Source: Mytilus trossulus (Eukaryota > Mollusca > Bivalvia > Mytilida > Mytilidae). From it: a stretch of DNA of 64,000 nt. The position numbers and the translations under genes were made by a program. The notes below the pieces were generated by a model. That model was not told the origin of the DNA. It made no database searches and saw only the letters and a program-made list of their open reading frames with translations. This document shows positions 34,393 through 49,000 of this stretch, piece after piece. Each line of letters starts with the position of its first letter. The first letter of the stretch is position 1. Location: positions 484,710-548,709 of the forward strand of contig NC_086386.1 of NCBI RefSeq assembly GCF_036588685.1, read 5' to 3'.

Positions 34393-34843
34393 GGTCCGAG
34401 TACACAGTTATCGTCCTTTGATTTTCGTTGTTCACGAATATAGTCCTTAATGTGGACAGTGTGTTACTTGCCAATTTTTGTTATACCCCTTCCAAATTTA
34501 ATTCTCCATGTTTTATGCCTCATATAGCAAGTTGGGGGGTGAAATGACGCTGTAAAAAAATTTGGGTCATAAATATTTAGGTAAAGTAGTGATTAGGTCC
34601 AGCTGAAAAAGGTCAAAAATTAGCACTTCGGAAGCTGTCAAAAGATTTCAAGACCCCCTTAACACAAAATTGTCCATATTTTGAGTTAGAGCTGATGAAG
34701 TTTTCTATAATTTTGATATAATTTGTCCCAAAAGTAGTACAACACACTGTAAAAATGTTATTGAGAAAGCGCAGGTGGGATTTTTTTTATTTACATTTAT
34801 TGTCTAAAAGAAATGCACTACGAAATAACTGTGTACTCGGACC
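34393..34843. mobile_element. 451-bp MITE with ATCA target duplication
   Basis: Ends GGTCCGAGTACACAGTTAT at the left and its complement ATAACTGTGTACTCGGACC at the right, giving 19-bp perfect inverted repeats. ATCA is duplicated on both sides (34389-34392 and 34844-34847), and removing one copy restores the satellite text GTATCAGTATTTT. The interior is non-coding. A 4-bp duplication would fit, for example, Chapaev- or Sola-type transposases, but the family is not assigned. Confidence 0.85.
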
Positions 34844-37800
34844 ATCAGTATTTTAAGTAAAAAGAGGACATACTGGCACCCTTAATTTAGGCGAACAAAA
34901 ATTTGTTGTTATTATATTGCAATATTGCTGCCCATTGTCATGATTGTATTATACATTAAATCCTGACATAAAAAAAAATGACTGATTTACTGTCTTGGTA
35001 TATAGATTTTCAAATAAAAGTGCACATATGGTCAGTTTTGATAATGCGGTCAAATAATGTTGTTGTACAAGTCAACTGGAGGTATCAAAACTACTGAAAT
35101 TTTGTTACGTATCAATATTTTGAATAAAATGAGGACATGCTTGTATCCTAAATTGATGTGAACAAAAATTTGTTGTTATTATATTGCAATATTGCTGTTC
35201 ATTGTCATCATTGTATTATACATTGATTCTGGCATAAAAAAATATGGCTGATTAACTATGCGGGTATATAGATTTACAAATTAAAGTGCACATATGGTCA
35301 GTTTTGGTGGATGCGGTCAAATAATTTTGTTGTACAAGTCAACTGGAGGCATCAAAACTACTGAAATTGTAATGCATATCAATATTTTGAATAAAATGAG
35401 GACATGCTGGTATCCTGAATTGATGCAAACAAAAATTTGTTGTTATTATATTGCAATATTGCTGTCAATTGTCATGATTGTATTATACATTGAATCCTGA
35501 CATAAAAAATATGGCTGATTTACTATGCGGGTATATAGATTTACAAATTAAAGTGCATATATGATCAGTTTTGGTGGATGCGGTCAAATAATTTTGCTGT
35601 ACAAGTCAACTGGAGGCACCAAAACTACTGAAATTTTGTTACGTATTAATATTTTGAATAAAATGAGGACATGCTGGTATCCTAAATTTATGGGAACAAA
35701 AATTTGTTGTTATTATATTGCAATATTGCTGTCCATTGTCATGATTGTTTTATACATTGAATCCTGACATAAAAAATATGGCTGATTTACTAAGCGGGTA
35801 TATAGATTTACAAATTAAAGTGCACATATGGTCAGTTTTGGTGGATGCGGTCAAATAATTTTGTTGTACAAGTCAACTGGAGTTATCAAAACTACTGAAA
35901 TTTTGTAACGTATCAATATTTTGAATAAAATGAGGACATGCTTGTATCCTAAATTTATGCGAACAAAAATTTGTTGTTATTATATTACAATATTGCTGTC
36001 CATTGTCATATTTGTATTATACATTGAATCCTGACATAGAAATATGGCTGATTTACTATGCTGGTATATAGATTTACAAATTAAAGTGCATATATGGTCA
36101 GTTTTGGTGGATGCGGTCAAATACACTTTAATTTTGTTGTACAAGTCAACTGGAGGCATCAAAACTACTGAAATTTTGTTACGTATCAGTATTTTAAGTA
36201 AAAAGAGGACATACTGGCACCCTTAATTTAGGCGAACAAAAATTTGTTGTTATTATATTGCAATATTGCTGCCCATTGTCATGATTGTATTATACATTAA
36301 ATCCTGACATAAAAAAAAATGACTGATTTACTGTCTTGGTATATAGATTTTCAAATAAAAGTGCACATATGGTCAGTTTTGATAATGCGGTCAAATAATG
36401 TTGTTGTACAAGTCAACTGGAGGTATCAAAACTACTGAAATTTTGTTACGTATCAATATTTTGAATAAAATGAGGACATGCTTGTATCCTAAATTGATGT
36501 GAACAAAAATTTGTTGTTATTATATTGCAATATTGCTGTTCATTGTCATCATTGTATTATACATTGATTCTGGCATAAAAAAATATGGCTGATTAACTAT
36601 GCGGGTATATAGATTTACAAATTAAAGTGCACATATGGTCAGTTTTGGTGGATGCGGTCAAATAATTTTGTTGTACAAGTCAACTGGAGGCATCAAAACT
36701 ACTGAAATTGTAATGCATATCAATATTTTGAATAAAATGAGGACATGCTGGTATCCTGAATTGATGCAAACAAAAATTTGTTGTTATTATATTGCAATAT
36801 TGCTGTCAATTGTCATGATTGTATTATACATTGAATCCTGACATAAAAAATATGGCTGATTTACTATGCGGGTATATAGATTTACAAATTAAAGTGCATA
36901 TATGATCAGTTTTGGTGGATGCGGTCAAATAATTTTGCTGTACAAGTCAACTGGAGGCACCAAAACTACTGAAATTTTGTTACGTATTAATATTTTGAAT
37001 AAAATGAGGACATGCTGGTATCCTAAATTTATGGGAACAAAAATTTGTTGTTATTATATTGCAATATTGCTGTCCATTGTCATGATTGTTTTATACATTG
37101 AATCCTGACATAAAAAATATGGCTGATTTACTAAGCGGGTATATAGATTTACAAATTAAAGTGCACATATGGTCAGTTTTGGTGGATGCGGTCAAATAAT
37201 TTTGTTGTACAAGTCAACTGGAGTTATCAAAACTACTGAAATTTTGTAACGTATCAATATTTTGAATAAAATGAGGACATGCTTGTATCCTAAATTTATG
37301 CGAACAAAAATTTGTTGTTATTATATTACAATATTGCTGTCCATTGTCATATTTGTATTATACATTGAATCCTGACATAGAAATATGGCTGATTTACTAT
37401 GCTGGTATATAGATTTACAAATTAAAGTGCATATATGGTCAGTTTTGGTGGATGCGGTCAAATACACTTTAATTTTGTTGTACAAGTCAACTGGAGGCAT
37501 CAAAACTACTGAAATTTTGTTACGTATCAGTATTTTAAGTAAAAAGAGGACATACTGGCACCCTTAATTTAGGCGAACAAAAATTTGTTGTTATTATATT
37601 GCAATATTGCTGCCCATTGTCATGATTGTATTATACATTAAATCCTGACATAAAAAAAAATGACTGATTTACTGTCTTGGTATATAGATTTTCAAATAAA
37701 AGTGCACATATGGTCAGTTTTGATAATGCGGTCAAATAATGTTGTTGTACAAGTCAACTGGAGGTATCAAAACTACTGAAATTTTGTTACGTATCAATAT

Positions 37801-40800
37801 TTTGAATAAAATGAGGACATGCTTGTATCCTAAATTGATGTGAACAAAAATTTGTTGTTATTATATTGCAATATTGCTGTTCATTGTCATCATTGTATTA
37901 TACATTGATTCTGGCATAAAAAAATATGGCTGATTAACTATGCGGGTATATAGATTTACAAATTAAAGTGCACATATGGTCAGTTTTGGTGGATGCGGTC
38001 AAATAATTTTGTTGTACAAGTCAACTGGAGGCATCAAAACTACTGAAATTGTAATGCATATCAATATTTTGAATAAAATGAGGACATGCTGGTATCCTGA
38101 ATTGATGCAAACAAAAATTTGTTGTTATTATATTGCAATATTGCTGTCAATTGTCATGATTGTATTATACATTGAATCCTGACATAAAAAATATGGCTGA
38201 TTTACTATGCGGGTATATAGATTTACAAATTAAAGTGCATATATGATCAGTTTTGGTGGATGCGGTCAAATAATTTTGCTGTACAAGTCAACTGGAGGCA
38301 CCAAAACTACTGAAATTTTGTTACGTATTAATATTTTGAATAAAATGAGGACATGCTGGTATCCTAAATTTATGGGAACAAAAATTTGTTGTTATTATAT
38401 TGCAATATTGCTGTCCATTGTCATGATTGTTTTATACATTGAATCCTGACATAAAAAATATGGCTGATTTACTAAGCGGGTATATAGATTTACAAATTAA
38501 AGTGCACATATGGTCAGTTTTGGTGGATGCGGTCAAATAATTTTGTTGTACAAGTCAACTGGAGTTATCAAAACTACTGAAATTTTGTAACGTATCAATA
38601 TTTTGAATAAAATGAGGACATGCTTGTATCCTAAATTTATGCGAACAAAAATTTGTTGTTATTATATTACAATATTGCTGTCCATTGTCATATTTGTATT
38701 ATACATTGAATCCTGACATAGAAATATGGCTGATTTACTATGCTGGTATATAGATTTACAAATTAAAGTGCATATATGGTCAGTTTTGGTGGATGCGGTC
38801 AAATACACTTTAATTTTGTTGTACAAGTCAACTGGAGGCATCAAAACTACTGAAATTTTGTTACGTATCAGTATTTTAAGTAAAAAGAGGACATACTGGC
38901 ACCCTTAATTTAGGCGAACAAAAATTTGTTGTTATTATATTGCAATATTGCTGCCCATTGTCATGATTGTATTATACATTAAATCCTGACATAAAAAAAA
39001 ATGACTGATTTACTGTCTTGGTATATAGATTTTCAAATAAAAGTGCACATATGGTCAGTTTTGATAATGCGGTCAAATAATGTTGTTGTACAAGTCAACT
39101 GGAGGTATCAAAACTACTGAAATTTTGTTACGTATCAATATTTTGAATAAAATGAGGACATGCTTGTATCCTAAATTGATGTGAACAAAAATTTGTTGTT
39201 ATTATATTGCAATATTGCTGTTCATTGTCATCATTGTATTATACATTGATTCTGGCATAAAAAAATATGGCTGATTAACTATGCGGGTATATAGATTTAC
39301 AAATTAAAGTGCACATATGGTCAGTTTTGGTGGATGCGGTCAAATAATTTTGTTGTACAAGTCAACTGGAGGCATCAAAACTACTGAAATTGTAATGCAT
39401 ATCAATATTTTGAATAAAATGAGGACATGCTGGTATCCTGAATTGATGCAAACAAAAATTTGTTGTTATTATATTGCAATATTGCTGTCAATTGTCATGA
39501 TTGTATTATACATTGAATCCTGACATAAAAAATATGGCTGATTTACTATGCGGGTATATAGATTTACAAATTAAAGTGCATATATGATCAGTTTTGGTGG
39601 ATGCGGTCAAATAATTTTGCTGTACAAGTCAACTGGAGGCACCAAAACTACTGAAATTTTGTTACGTATTAATATTTTGAATAAAATGAGGACATGCTGG
39701 TATCCTAAATTTATGGGAACAAAAATTTGTTGTTATTATATTGCAATATTGCTGTCCATTGTCATGATTGTTTTATACATTGAATCCTGACATAAAAAAT
39801 ATGGCTGATTTACTAAGCGGGTATATAGATTTACAAATTAAAGTGCACATATGGTCAGTTTTGGTGGATGCGGTCAAATAATTTTGTTGTACAAGTCAAC
39901 TGGAGTTATCAAAACTACTGAAATTTTGTAACGTATCAATATTTTGAATAAAATGAGGACATGCTTGTATCCTAAATTTATGCGAACAAAAATTTGTTGT
40001 TATTATATTACAATATTGCTGTCCATTGTCATATTTGTATTATACATTGAATCCTGACATAGAAATATGGCTGATTTACTATGCTGGTATATAGATTTAC
40101 AAATTAAAGTGCATATATGGTCAGTTTTGGTGGATGCGGTCAAATACACTTTAATTTTGTTGTACAAGTCAACTGGAGGCATCAAAACTACTGAAATTTT
40201 GTTACGTATCAGTATTTTAAGTAAAAAGAGGACATACTGGCACCCTTAATTTAGGCGAACAAAAATTTGTTGTTATTATATTGCAATATTGCTGCCCATT
40301 GTCATGATTGTATTATACATTAAATCCTGACATAAAAAAAAATGACTGATTTACTGTCTTGGTATATAGATTTTCAAATAAAAGTGCACATATGGTCAGT
40401 TTTGATAATGCGGTCAAATAATGTTGTTGTACAAGTCAACTGGAGGTATCAAAACTACTGAAATTTTGTTACGTATCAATATTTTGAATAAAATGAGGAC
40501 ATGCTTGTATCCTAAATTGATGTGAACAAAAATTTGTTGTTATTATATTGCAATATTGCTGTTCATTGTCATCATTGTATTATACATTGATTCTGGCATA
40601 AAAAAATATGGCTGATTAACTATGCGGGTATATAGATTTACAAATTAAAGTGCACATATGGTCAGTTTTGGTGGATGCGGTCAAATAATTTTGTTGTACA
40701 AGTCAACTGGAGGCATCAAAACTACTGAAATTGTAATGCATATCAATATTTTGAATAAAATGAGGACATGCTGGTATCCTGAATTGATGCAAACAAAAAT

Positions 40801-43800
40801 TTGTTGTTATTATATTGCAATATTGCTGTCAATTGTCATGATTGTATTATACATTGAATCCTGACATAAAAAATATGGCTGATTTACTATGCGGGTATAT
40901 AGATTTACAAATTAAAGTGCATATATGATCAGTTTTGGTGGATGCGGTCAAATAATTTTGCTGTACAAGTCAACTGGAGGCACCAAAACTACTGAAATTT
41001 TGTTACGTATTAATATTTTGAATAAAATGAGGACATGCTGGTATCCTAAATTTATGGGAACAAAAATTTGTTGTTATTATATTGCAATATTGCTGTCCAT
41101 TGTCATGATTGTTTTATACATTGAATCCTGACATAAAAAATATGGCTGATTTACTAAGCGGGTATATAGATTTACAAATTAAAGTGCACATATGGTCAGT
41201 TTTGGTGGATGCGGTCAAATAATTTTGTTGTACAAGTCAACTGGAGTTATCAAAACTACTGAAATTTTGTAACGTATCAATATTTTGAATAAAATGAGGA
41301 CATGCTTGTATCCTAAATTTATGCGAACAAAAATTTGTTGTTATTATATTACAATATTGCTGTCCATTGTCATATTTGTATTATACATTGAATCCTGACA
41401 TAGAAATATGGCTGATTTACTATGCTGGTATATAGATTTACAAATTAAAGTGCATATATGGTCAGTTTTGGTGGATGCGGTCAAATACACTTTAATTTTG
41501 TTGTACAAGTCAACTGGAGGCATCAAAACTACTGAAATTTTGTTACGTATCAGTATTTTAAGTAAAAAGAGGACATACTGGCACCCTTAATTTAGGCGAA
41601 CAAAAATTTGTTGTTATTATATTGCAATATTGCTGCCCATTGTCATGATTGTATTATACATTAAATCCTGACATAAAAAAAAATGACTGATTTACTGTCT
41701 TGGTATATAGATTTTCAAATAAAAGTGCACATATGGTCAGTTTTGATAATGCGGTCAAATAATGTTGTTGTACAAGTCAACTGGAGGTATCAAAACTACT
41801 GAAATTTTGTTACGTATCAATATTTTGAATAAAATGAGGACATGCTTGTATCCTAAATTGATGTGAACAAAAATTTGTTGTTATTATATTGCAATATTGC
41901 TGTTCATTGTCATCATTGTATTATACATTGATTCTGGCATAAAAAAATATGGCTGATTAACTATGCGGGTATATAGATTTACAAATTAAAGTGCACATAT
42001 GGTCAGTTTTGGTGGATGCGGTCAAATAATTTTGTTGTACAAGTCAACTGGAGGCATCAAAACTACTGAAATTGTAATGCATATCAATATTTTGAATAAA
42101 ATGAGGACATGCTGGTATCCTGAATTGATGCAAACAAAAATTTGTTGTTATTATATTGCAATATTGCTGTCAATTGTCATGATTGTATTATACATTGAAT
42201 CCTGACATAAAAAATATGGCTGATTTACTATGCGGGTATATAGATTTACAAATTAAAGTGCATATATGATCAGTTTTGGTGGATGCGGTCAAATAATTTT
42301 GCTGTACAAGTCAACTGGAGGCACCAAAACTACTGAAATTTTGTTACGTATTAATATTTTGAATAAAATGAGGACATGCTGGTATCCTAAATTTATGGGA
42401 ACAAAAATTTGTTGTTATTATATTGCAATATTGCTGTCCATTGTCATGATTGTTTTATACATTGAATCCTGACATAAAAAATATGGCTGATTTACTAAGC
42501 GGGTATATAGATTTACAAATTAAAGTGCACATATGGTCAGTTTTGGTGGATGCGGTCAAATAATTTTGTTGTACAAGTCAACTGGAGTTATCAAAACTAC
42601 TGAAATTTTGTAACGTATCAATATTTTGAATAAAATGAGGACATGCTTGTATCCTAAATTTATGCGAACAAAAATTTGTTGTTATTATATTACAATATTG
42701 CTGTCCATTGTCATATTTGTATTATACATTGAATCCTGACATAGAAATATGGCTGATTTACTATGCTGGTATATAGATTTACAAATTAAAGTGCATATAT
42801 GGTCAGTTTTGGTGGATGCGGTCAAATACACTTTAATTTTGTTGTACAAGTCAACTGGAGGCATCAAAACTACTGAAATTTTGTTACGTATCAGTATTTT
42901 AAGTAAAAAGAGGACATACTGGCACCCTTAATTTAGGCGAACAAAAATTTGTTGTTATTATATTGCAATATTGCTGCCCATTGTCATGATTGTATTATAC
43001 ATTAAATCCTGACATAAAAAAAAATGACTGATTTACTGTCTTGGTATATAGATTTTCAAATAAAAGTGCACATATGGTCAGTTTTGATAATGCGGTCAAA
43101 TAATGTTGTTGTACAAGTCAACTGGAGGTATCAAAACTACTGAAATTTTGTTACGTATCAATATTTTGAATAAAATGAGGACATGCTTGTATCCTAAATT
43201 GATGTGAACAAAAATTTGTTGTTATTATATTGCAATATTGCTGTTCATTGTCATCATTGTATTATACATTGATTCTGGCATAAAAAAATATGGCTGATTA
43301 ACTATGCGGGTATATAGATTTACAAATTAAAGTGCACATATGGTCAGTTTTGGTGGATGCGGTCAAATAATTTTGTTGTACAAGTCAACTGGAGGCATCA
43401 AAACTACTGAAATTGTAATGCATATCAATATTTTGAATAAAATGAGGACATGCTGGTATCCTGAATTGATGCAAACAAAAATTTGTTGTTATTATATTGC
43501 AATATTGCTGTCAATTGTCATGATTGTATTATACATTGAATCCTGACATAAAAAATATGGCTGATTTACTATGCGGGTATATAGATTTACAAATTAAAGT
43601 GCATATATGATCAGTTTTGGTGGATGCGGTCAAATAATTTTGCTGTACAAGTCAACTGGAGGCACCAAAACTACTGAAATTTTGTTACGTATTAATATTT
43701 TGAATAAAATGAGGACATGCTGGTATCCTAAATTTATGGGAACAAAAATTTGTTGTTATTATATTGCAATATTGCTGTCCATTGTCATGATTGTTTTATA

Positions 43801-44465
43801 CATTGAATCCTGACATAAAAAATATGGCTGATTTACTAAGCGGGTATATAGATTTACAAATTAAAGTGCACATATGGTCAGTTTTGGTGGATGCGGTCAA
43901 ATAATTTTGTTGTACAAGTCAACTGGAGTTATCAAAACTACTGAAATTTTGTAACGTATCAATATTTTGAATAAAATGAGGACATGCTTGTATCCTAAAT
44001 TTATGCGAACAAAAATTTGTTGTTATTATATTACAATATTGCTGTCCATTGTCATATTTGTATTATACATTGAATCCTGACATAGAAATATGGCTGATTT
44101 ACTATGCTGGTATATAGATTTACAAATTAAAGTGCATATATGGTCAGTTTTGGTGGATGCGGTCAAATACACTTTAATTTTGTTGTACAAGTCAACTGGA
44201 GGCATCAAAACTACTGAAATTTTGTTACGTATCAGTATTTTAAGTAAAAAGAGGACATACTGGCACCCTTAATTTAGGCGAACAAAAATTTGTTGTTATT
44301 ATATTGCAATATTGCTGCCCATTGTCATGATTGTATTATACATTAAATCCTGACATAAAAAAAAATGACTGATTTACTGTCTTGGTATATAGATTTTCAA
44401 ATAAAAGTGCACATATGGTCAGTTTTGATAATGCGGTCAAATAATGTTGTTGTACAAGTCAACTG

Positions 44466-44481
44466 CCCAAGTCAAAGTGAA
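44466..44481 (+). repeat. Left terminal inverted repeat of the CACTA element
   Basis: CCCAAGTCAAAGTGAA, immediately after satellite text ending in CAAGTCAACTG. It is identical to the complement of 56187-56202. Confidence 0.95.
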
Positions 44482-44770
44482 AGGCAGTTTCTTGGCAGTT
44501 CATTAGCCTTCACAGTTCACAAATTAAGCAGTTTTTAATGCTTGGCAGTTCTTAACCTTCCAAAATTAACCAGTTACTTCATATACAAAAATTAGCAGTT
44601 TTCCTTAACCTTCACAGTTCCTTAGCTGCTTTAGGCAGTTCCTTGGCAGTTTTTTTCACGAAATATTTAAATTTAGTACTAAAAACTGCTTTCATTTCAT
44701 GAATATTCATAATTAACTGCTACCAGATAATTAATATGCATGGAAAACTGGGATGCAACTGCTAAGGAGA
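44482..44770. repeat. Left subterminal repeats (GGCAGTT family)
   Basis: GGCAGTT or close variants (AGCAGTTT, ACAGTTC) recur about a dozen times, mostly with GGCAGTT on the plus strand near the end and AACTGC further in. In plant En/Spm such motifs are bound by the TnpA protein. Confidence 0.85.
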
Positions 44771-46050
44771 ATACTTATATGGTCATGAATTATGCATATT
44801 CATAAAGGTACTGCTTATACTGCTACATGTAAATGACCAAAGTGACGAGCACTTAGTAACTATTAAAGCAATAAAATATAATAAACATCAGAACAAATTT
44901 ATTTTTATTAATTAACAATCCTGAAGTACATGTAACTTAAATAATATGTTTAGCTTTTCAATATGATAACAAATATTGATGTCAGAATAAAATGCATGCA
45001 ATATATATGTAATTTCAAGAAATGGAAATCAATTTTCTAGCTATATATGTATGTAGCTCATAGCTTAACATTGAATATCATGATACTGGTAATCAAATTA
45101 TTAGAAATGTAATTTAAGCATAATTTTCATGATATATGAACTGATCAGCTAATAATTCAAAATATCAAAACACATCATATAAAGAACATACAGTACATTT
45201 ACATGAAATTAAGTGATCATTAAAATCATTTAAAAAAATATTATTTACACCAGTAAATTAGCATGAATTAAGGGGCACTGAGGATTTATAAGTACCAAAT
45301 GTTTTGTTTTAATGAAAAAGATTTAGCTCATTGAATTAATAGTTACATTGAACATGTTAAATATATATGTATAGCAGTTTGACAAAGTACACAAATGTAT
45401 ATACCATTATATATGTAATTAAAAATGGTCTTTCAATATAAAAAAAGTATTTTCATCAGATCTTTATTCTAAGGGGGGATGTGTCCAGTCACCATGCATG
45501 TTTAACAACCTACATTTTTATATACATGTATTCAAAATAGGGTTTTATAGTCAGATAGCTAGCTGGCAGGAAACTTGATAAAGTAATATTCATGGCAATA
45601 CAGCAACTTACCTCAATAAGAATTAAACTTATACTTCTCAATAAACACATTTTCCATATAAACTATATCCCATATATACAAATATACATTGTATTTACTT
45701 TCAATATATATTGTGTGCCACTAATGCACATTCATGTACATGTATGCAAATATCTAAATGTTATTGTGTTCTTTGCTAAATAGTACAAGGACCCATCTTT
45801 CACTTTTATACACACACTTAATAGAATCCTGCCACTTTTTTAAAAGAGAATGGATAGCTTAGCTAGAATTCATAATTCTATCACACTATTATTAAGACAA
45901 CACTAAAAAATTTCCATCTTATAAATACATGTGTATATAAAAGCCATGTTCACTCAACACATGTATAAATTTATGTAAAGAAAAATTATGACGCAAATAA
46001 TCCAGTTGATTGTTGTGTATGTCCATATCCAAATGTACATTAATTGTAAT
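44771..46050. other. CACTA left spacer, 3' flank of the BEN gene
   Basis: AT-rich sequence between the subterminal repeats and the end of the BEN-domain coding region. The 63-codon plus-strand frame at 45592-45783 has no support. I see no obvious polyadenylation signal. Confidence 0.6.
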
Positions 46051-49000
46051 TCAACAAGATTTTTTCTTGAGCACTGGATGAGTTAACAGTTTCCTTCTGC
46101 AGTTTGTAACTTTGTTGGTTATTGTTGTATTAAATTCAACTTTAGAAGGCAGCTGCCATCCCTCACGCGTACAATGGTACATGATATACTCTGCAAATAA
46201 AAAGTATTTTTTACTTAAGCATTTGGTTTCGCAATGATCATGATCATCATTTTAACATGTACATGCATGCATTAATAAGAAAACATCATTTTATATATAC
46301 CCAGAACAAAAACATGATGACTTAGGGAAATAAATCATTTTATTAAAGTGTGACTATATGATTTGATGTAAGCTTTCATCATCATATTCCCCGACCCCCA
46401 TTCCATTCATTATTCTAATTATGTTTTTATTTATATATATAAATTGTTGTTTTGATTTAGACTTGTATATATATCATGTACGTGTATATCAGTTGTATAC
46501 TGTATGTTTAATACTGAAAATAATGGTTTTTTGTATAATCTAGCTTATAAAACAACATGTATGCATTATTTTCAATTTTATTTATACATATATACATGTA
46601 AAAAACATTGCAAAATTACAGTACATTGTACATGATATTACATGTATGTATAAAAGAACAGAATGCTTATATTTAAATTACCTCGTATTGCTTCAATTTT
46701 TGTACCATCCAACGGGCAACCTACTTCTCCTTTCATCTTTCTGATGCCTAGTCCAGAAGAAACAGCTAATTCTGCTTTGGTGAAAACACATGTCAATATA
46801 GCATTCAATAAGGCTATGGCTGGTCTCTTTGAAGATTTGGCCTGCAAACGTGCATGTCTTTCCTCAGTTTTTACTACTAGAACATCCTTGAACTTGTTAG
46901 GGTCCAAGGAGTCTTTTATAAGAACAGTCAGCTGCTGAAAGAATAAAACAAATTGTGAATTCATGTACATGAATGTGTACTATATTAATAATTTTTTAGA
47001 TACTTTTTACAATTTTAAATACATTTTTTTGCAGCTATATCATGTATGCACAGAAAGACTGTCTATAATAATTATACAACAAAATGTACATATAAATTAC
47101 ATTTATAACAACATAGCTGAATGCATGCAGACAGCAGTGTGTATAATAACATTAGACCTAATGTACAATGGGTAGTTTGTATTACATTATTTATGCAGAA
47201 AAGGAACTTCTTAAGTAGGTCTGTTCCAGAAAACAATTTATTATAACTCACACACGTCATGTATAAATACTTTAGAAAGACAATTCAGTTGAGTTTGAAA
47301 AAATTTCTGTCAAGGGAGACATTTAAATTTAAACTGCCCACCTGCTGGACACTTGTAATGTCTCATGGTTGACGTGAATAAGCTTTTCTCATTTATCATT
47401 CGAACACATATAAAAGTAGATGAAAGATTTTTGGAACACATACACTTCAGTAATGAAGATAATTAATAAATCATCTTGTTTTATCCAAACTCACTGAAAA
47501 AAAAAATCCCTTTAATTTACTTACCACTGATAGAGGAAAATGCCCAGGTTGATGTTGATCTTTTCAATTAACTGAATTAACATGCAAAAAAAGAAAACTA
47601 TTTTTAGGAAAAACAGCATAGCAAATTAAATTACAAATCATACAGTATATTAGTATTTGAAGGTGTTGATCAACATGTACAGTATCATGCAAAACAGTGT
47701 AAATATTAAATCAAATGGTATGCATTTATGGAATCAATAAGATTTTAGTTAATCATACAAATCAAGACAGGGGTTTAAATTATGCATTTATCTTTTTAGG
47801 CATCCATTTAAGTTCTCGTCTTTGCTAAATTAAACTATAAGTGCACATGCATTTAAATTTTAACATATATGTATTATTGATAATTAAAATCAGTATACAA
47901 AATGTACGTTGGTTCTTGTTTGTACTGCGTTTTTAAACTGAAAAAACATATACACTGTTAGCCTAGTCATGAGGATTACTGGAACAATGTATGTATGTTG
48001 AATTACAAACTTACATGTACATGTCTGACAAGTAAAATGTGACTGTTATTGAGCACTAAACAACTTTTGAAATCATTTCATTCACATGCTTGAAAGCCCA
48101 TGCCATATTATTCTTAAAAATTGTATGTATTATATATATACCTTGTCATCGGGTTTGGATCCTCTAATCCTAGAGTTTGAAGATTCAGCCTCAGAACATG
48201 CATTTGAACTGTTTTGACTAACATTACAGCTGTCCTTTGAGCTCCAAGTAGATTGCGAATTGTCTTGTTCTTCTGTACTCATGTCCACTATTGAATCATT
48301 CTCTGTGTTGATAATGCTACTGACATCGGGTTCATTAATTTCATCAGGATCATTGTTAAAGATACTAGGCATGCTGGGTGGTTTAAATGGAGTATTATTT
48401 GAACTAATAAAATCATGACCACCTAGTATTTTTGACAACCTTCCCAATACCATGCTGGTTGTGGCTGCTTCCTCTTTGGTTATTCCAAGAACTATAAGTA
48501 TAAAAAAATGTACATGTATTTGTATATATACATGTATGTACAAAAATGTTCCAAGCATGTTAAATTTATGAATACAACAATTAAATGGTTTTTTATACCT
48601 GATTGAAGGCTGATTCAGTTAAATTCTAATTTCATGTTGTTCATGTATACCCAAGTCCCATATTATATAATTTAACTTTGTGTGTACATGTACATCATGT
48701 AATGGTCATGTATAAATTAAATGAACATTTGTATTTACCTTTTCAAATCTATAGGATCCAGTTAACAAGTTGCTGTCTTCAGTTTTGACTTTAGTGTATG
48801 TTTTATTCATTAAACTGATTTTGTAAATGTAGTTAACTTTAACTTATAAATACTATGATCTGGTTGCTTACAATTTCATTGAGAAAACAAGTATTTAGAA
48901 AAACTCACATTGTAAATGATTTTGTGTTAAAATCCTACAACAAATACTTTATCATTCACTTGGTGTTACAATTTTATAAAAACTTACGATTACATATAAG

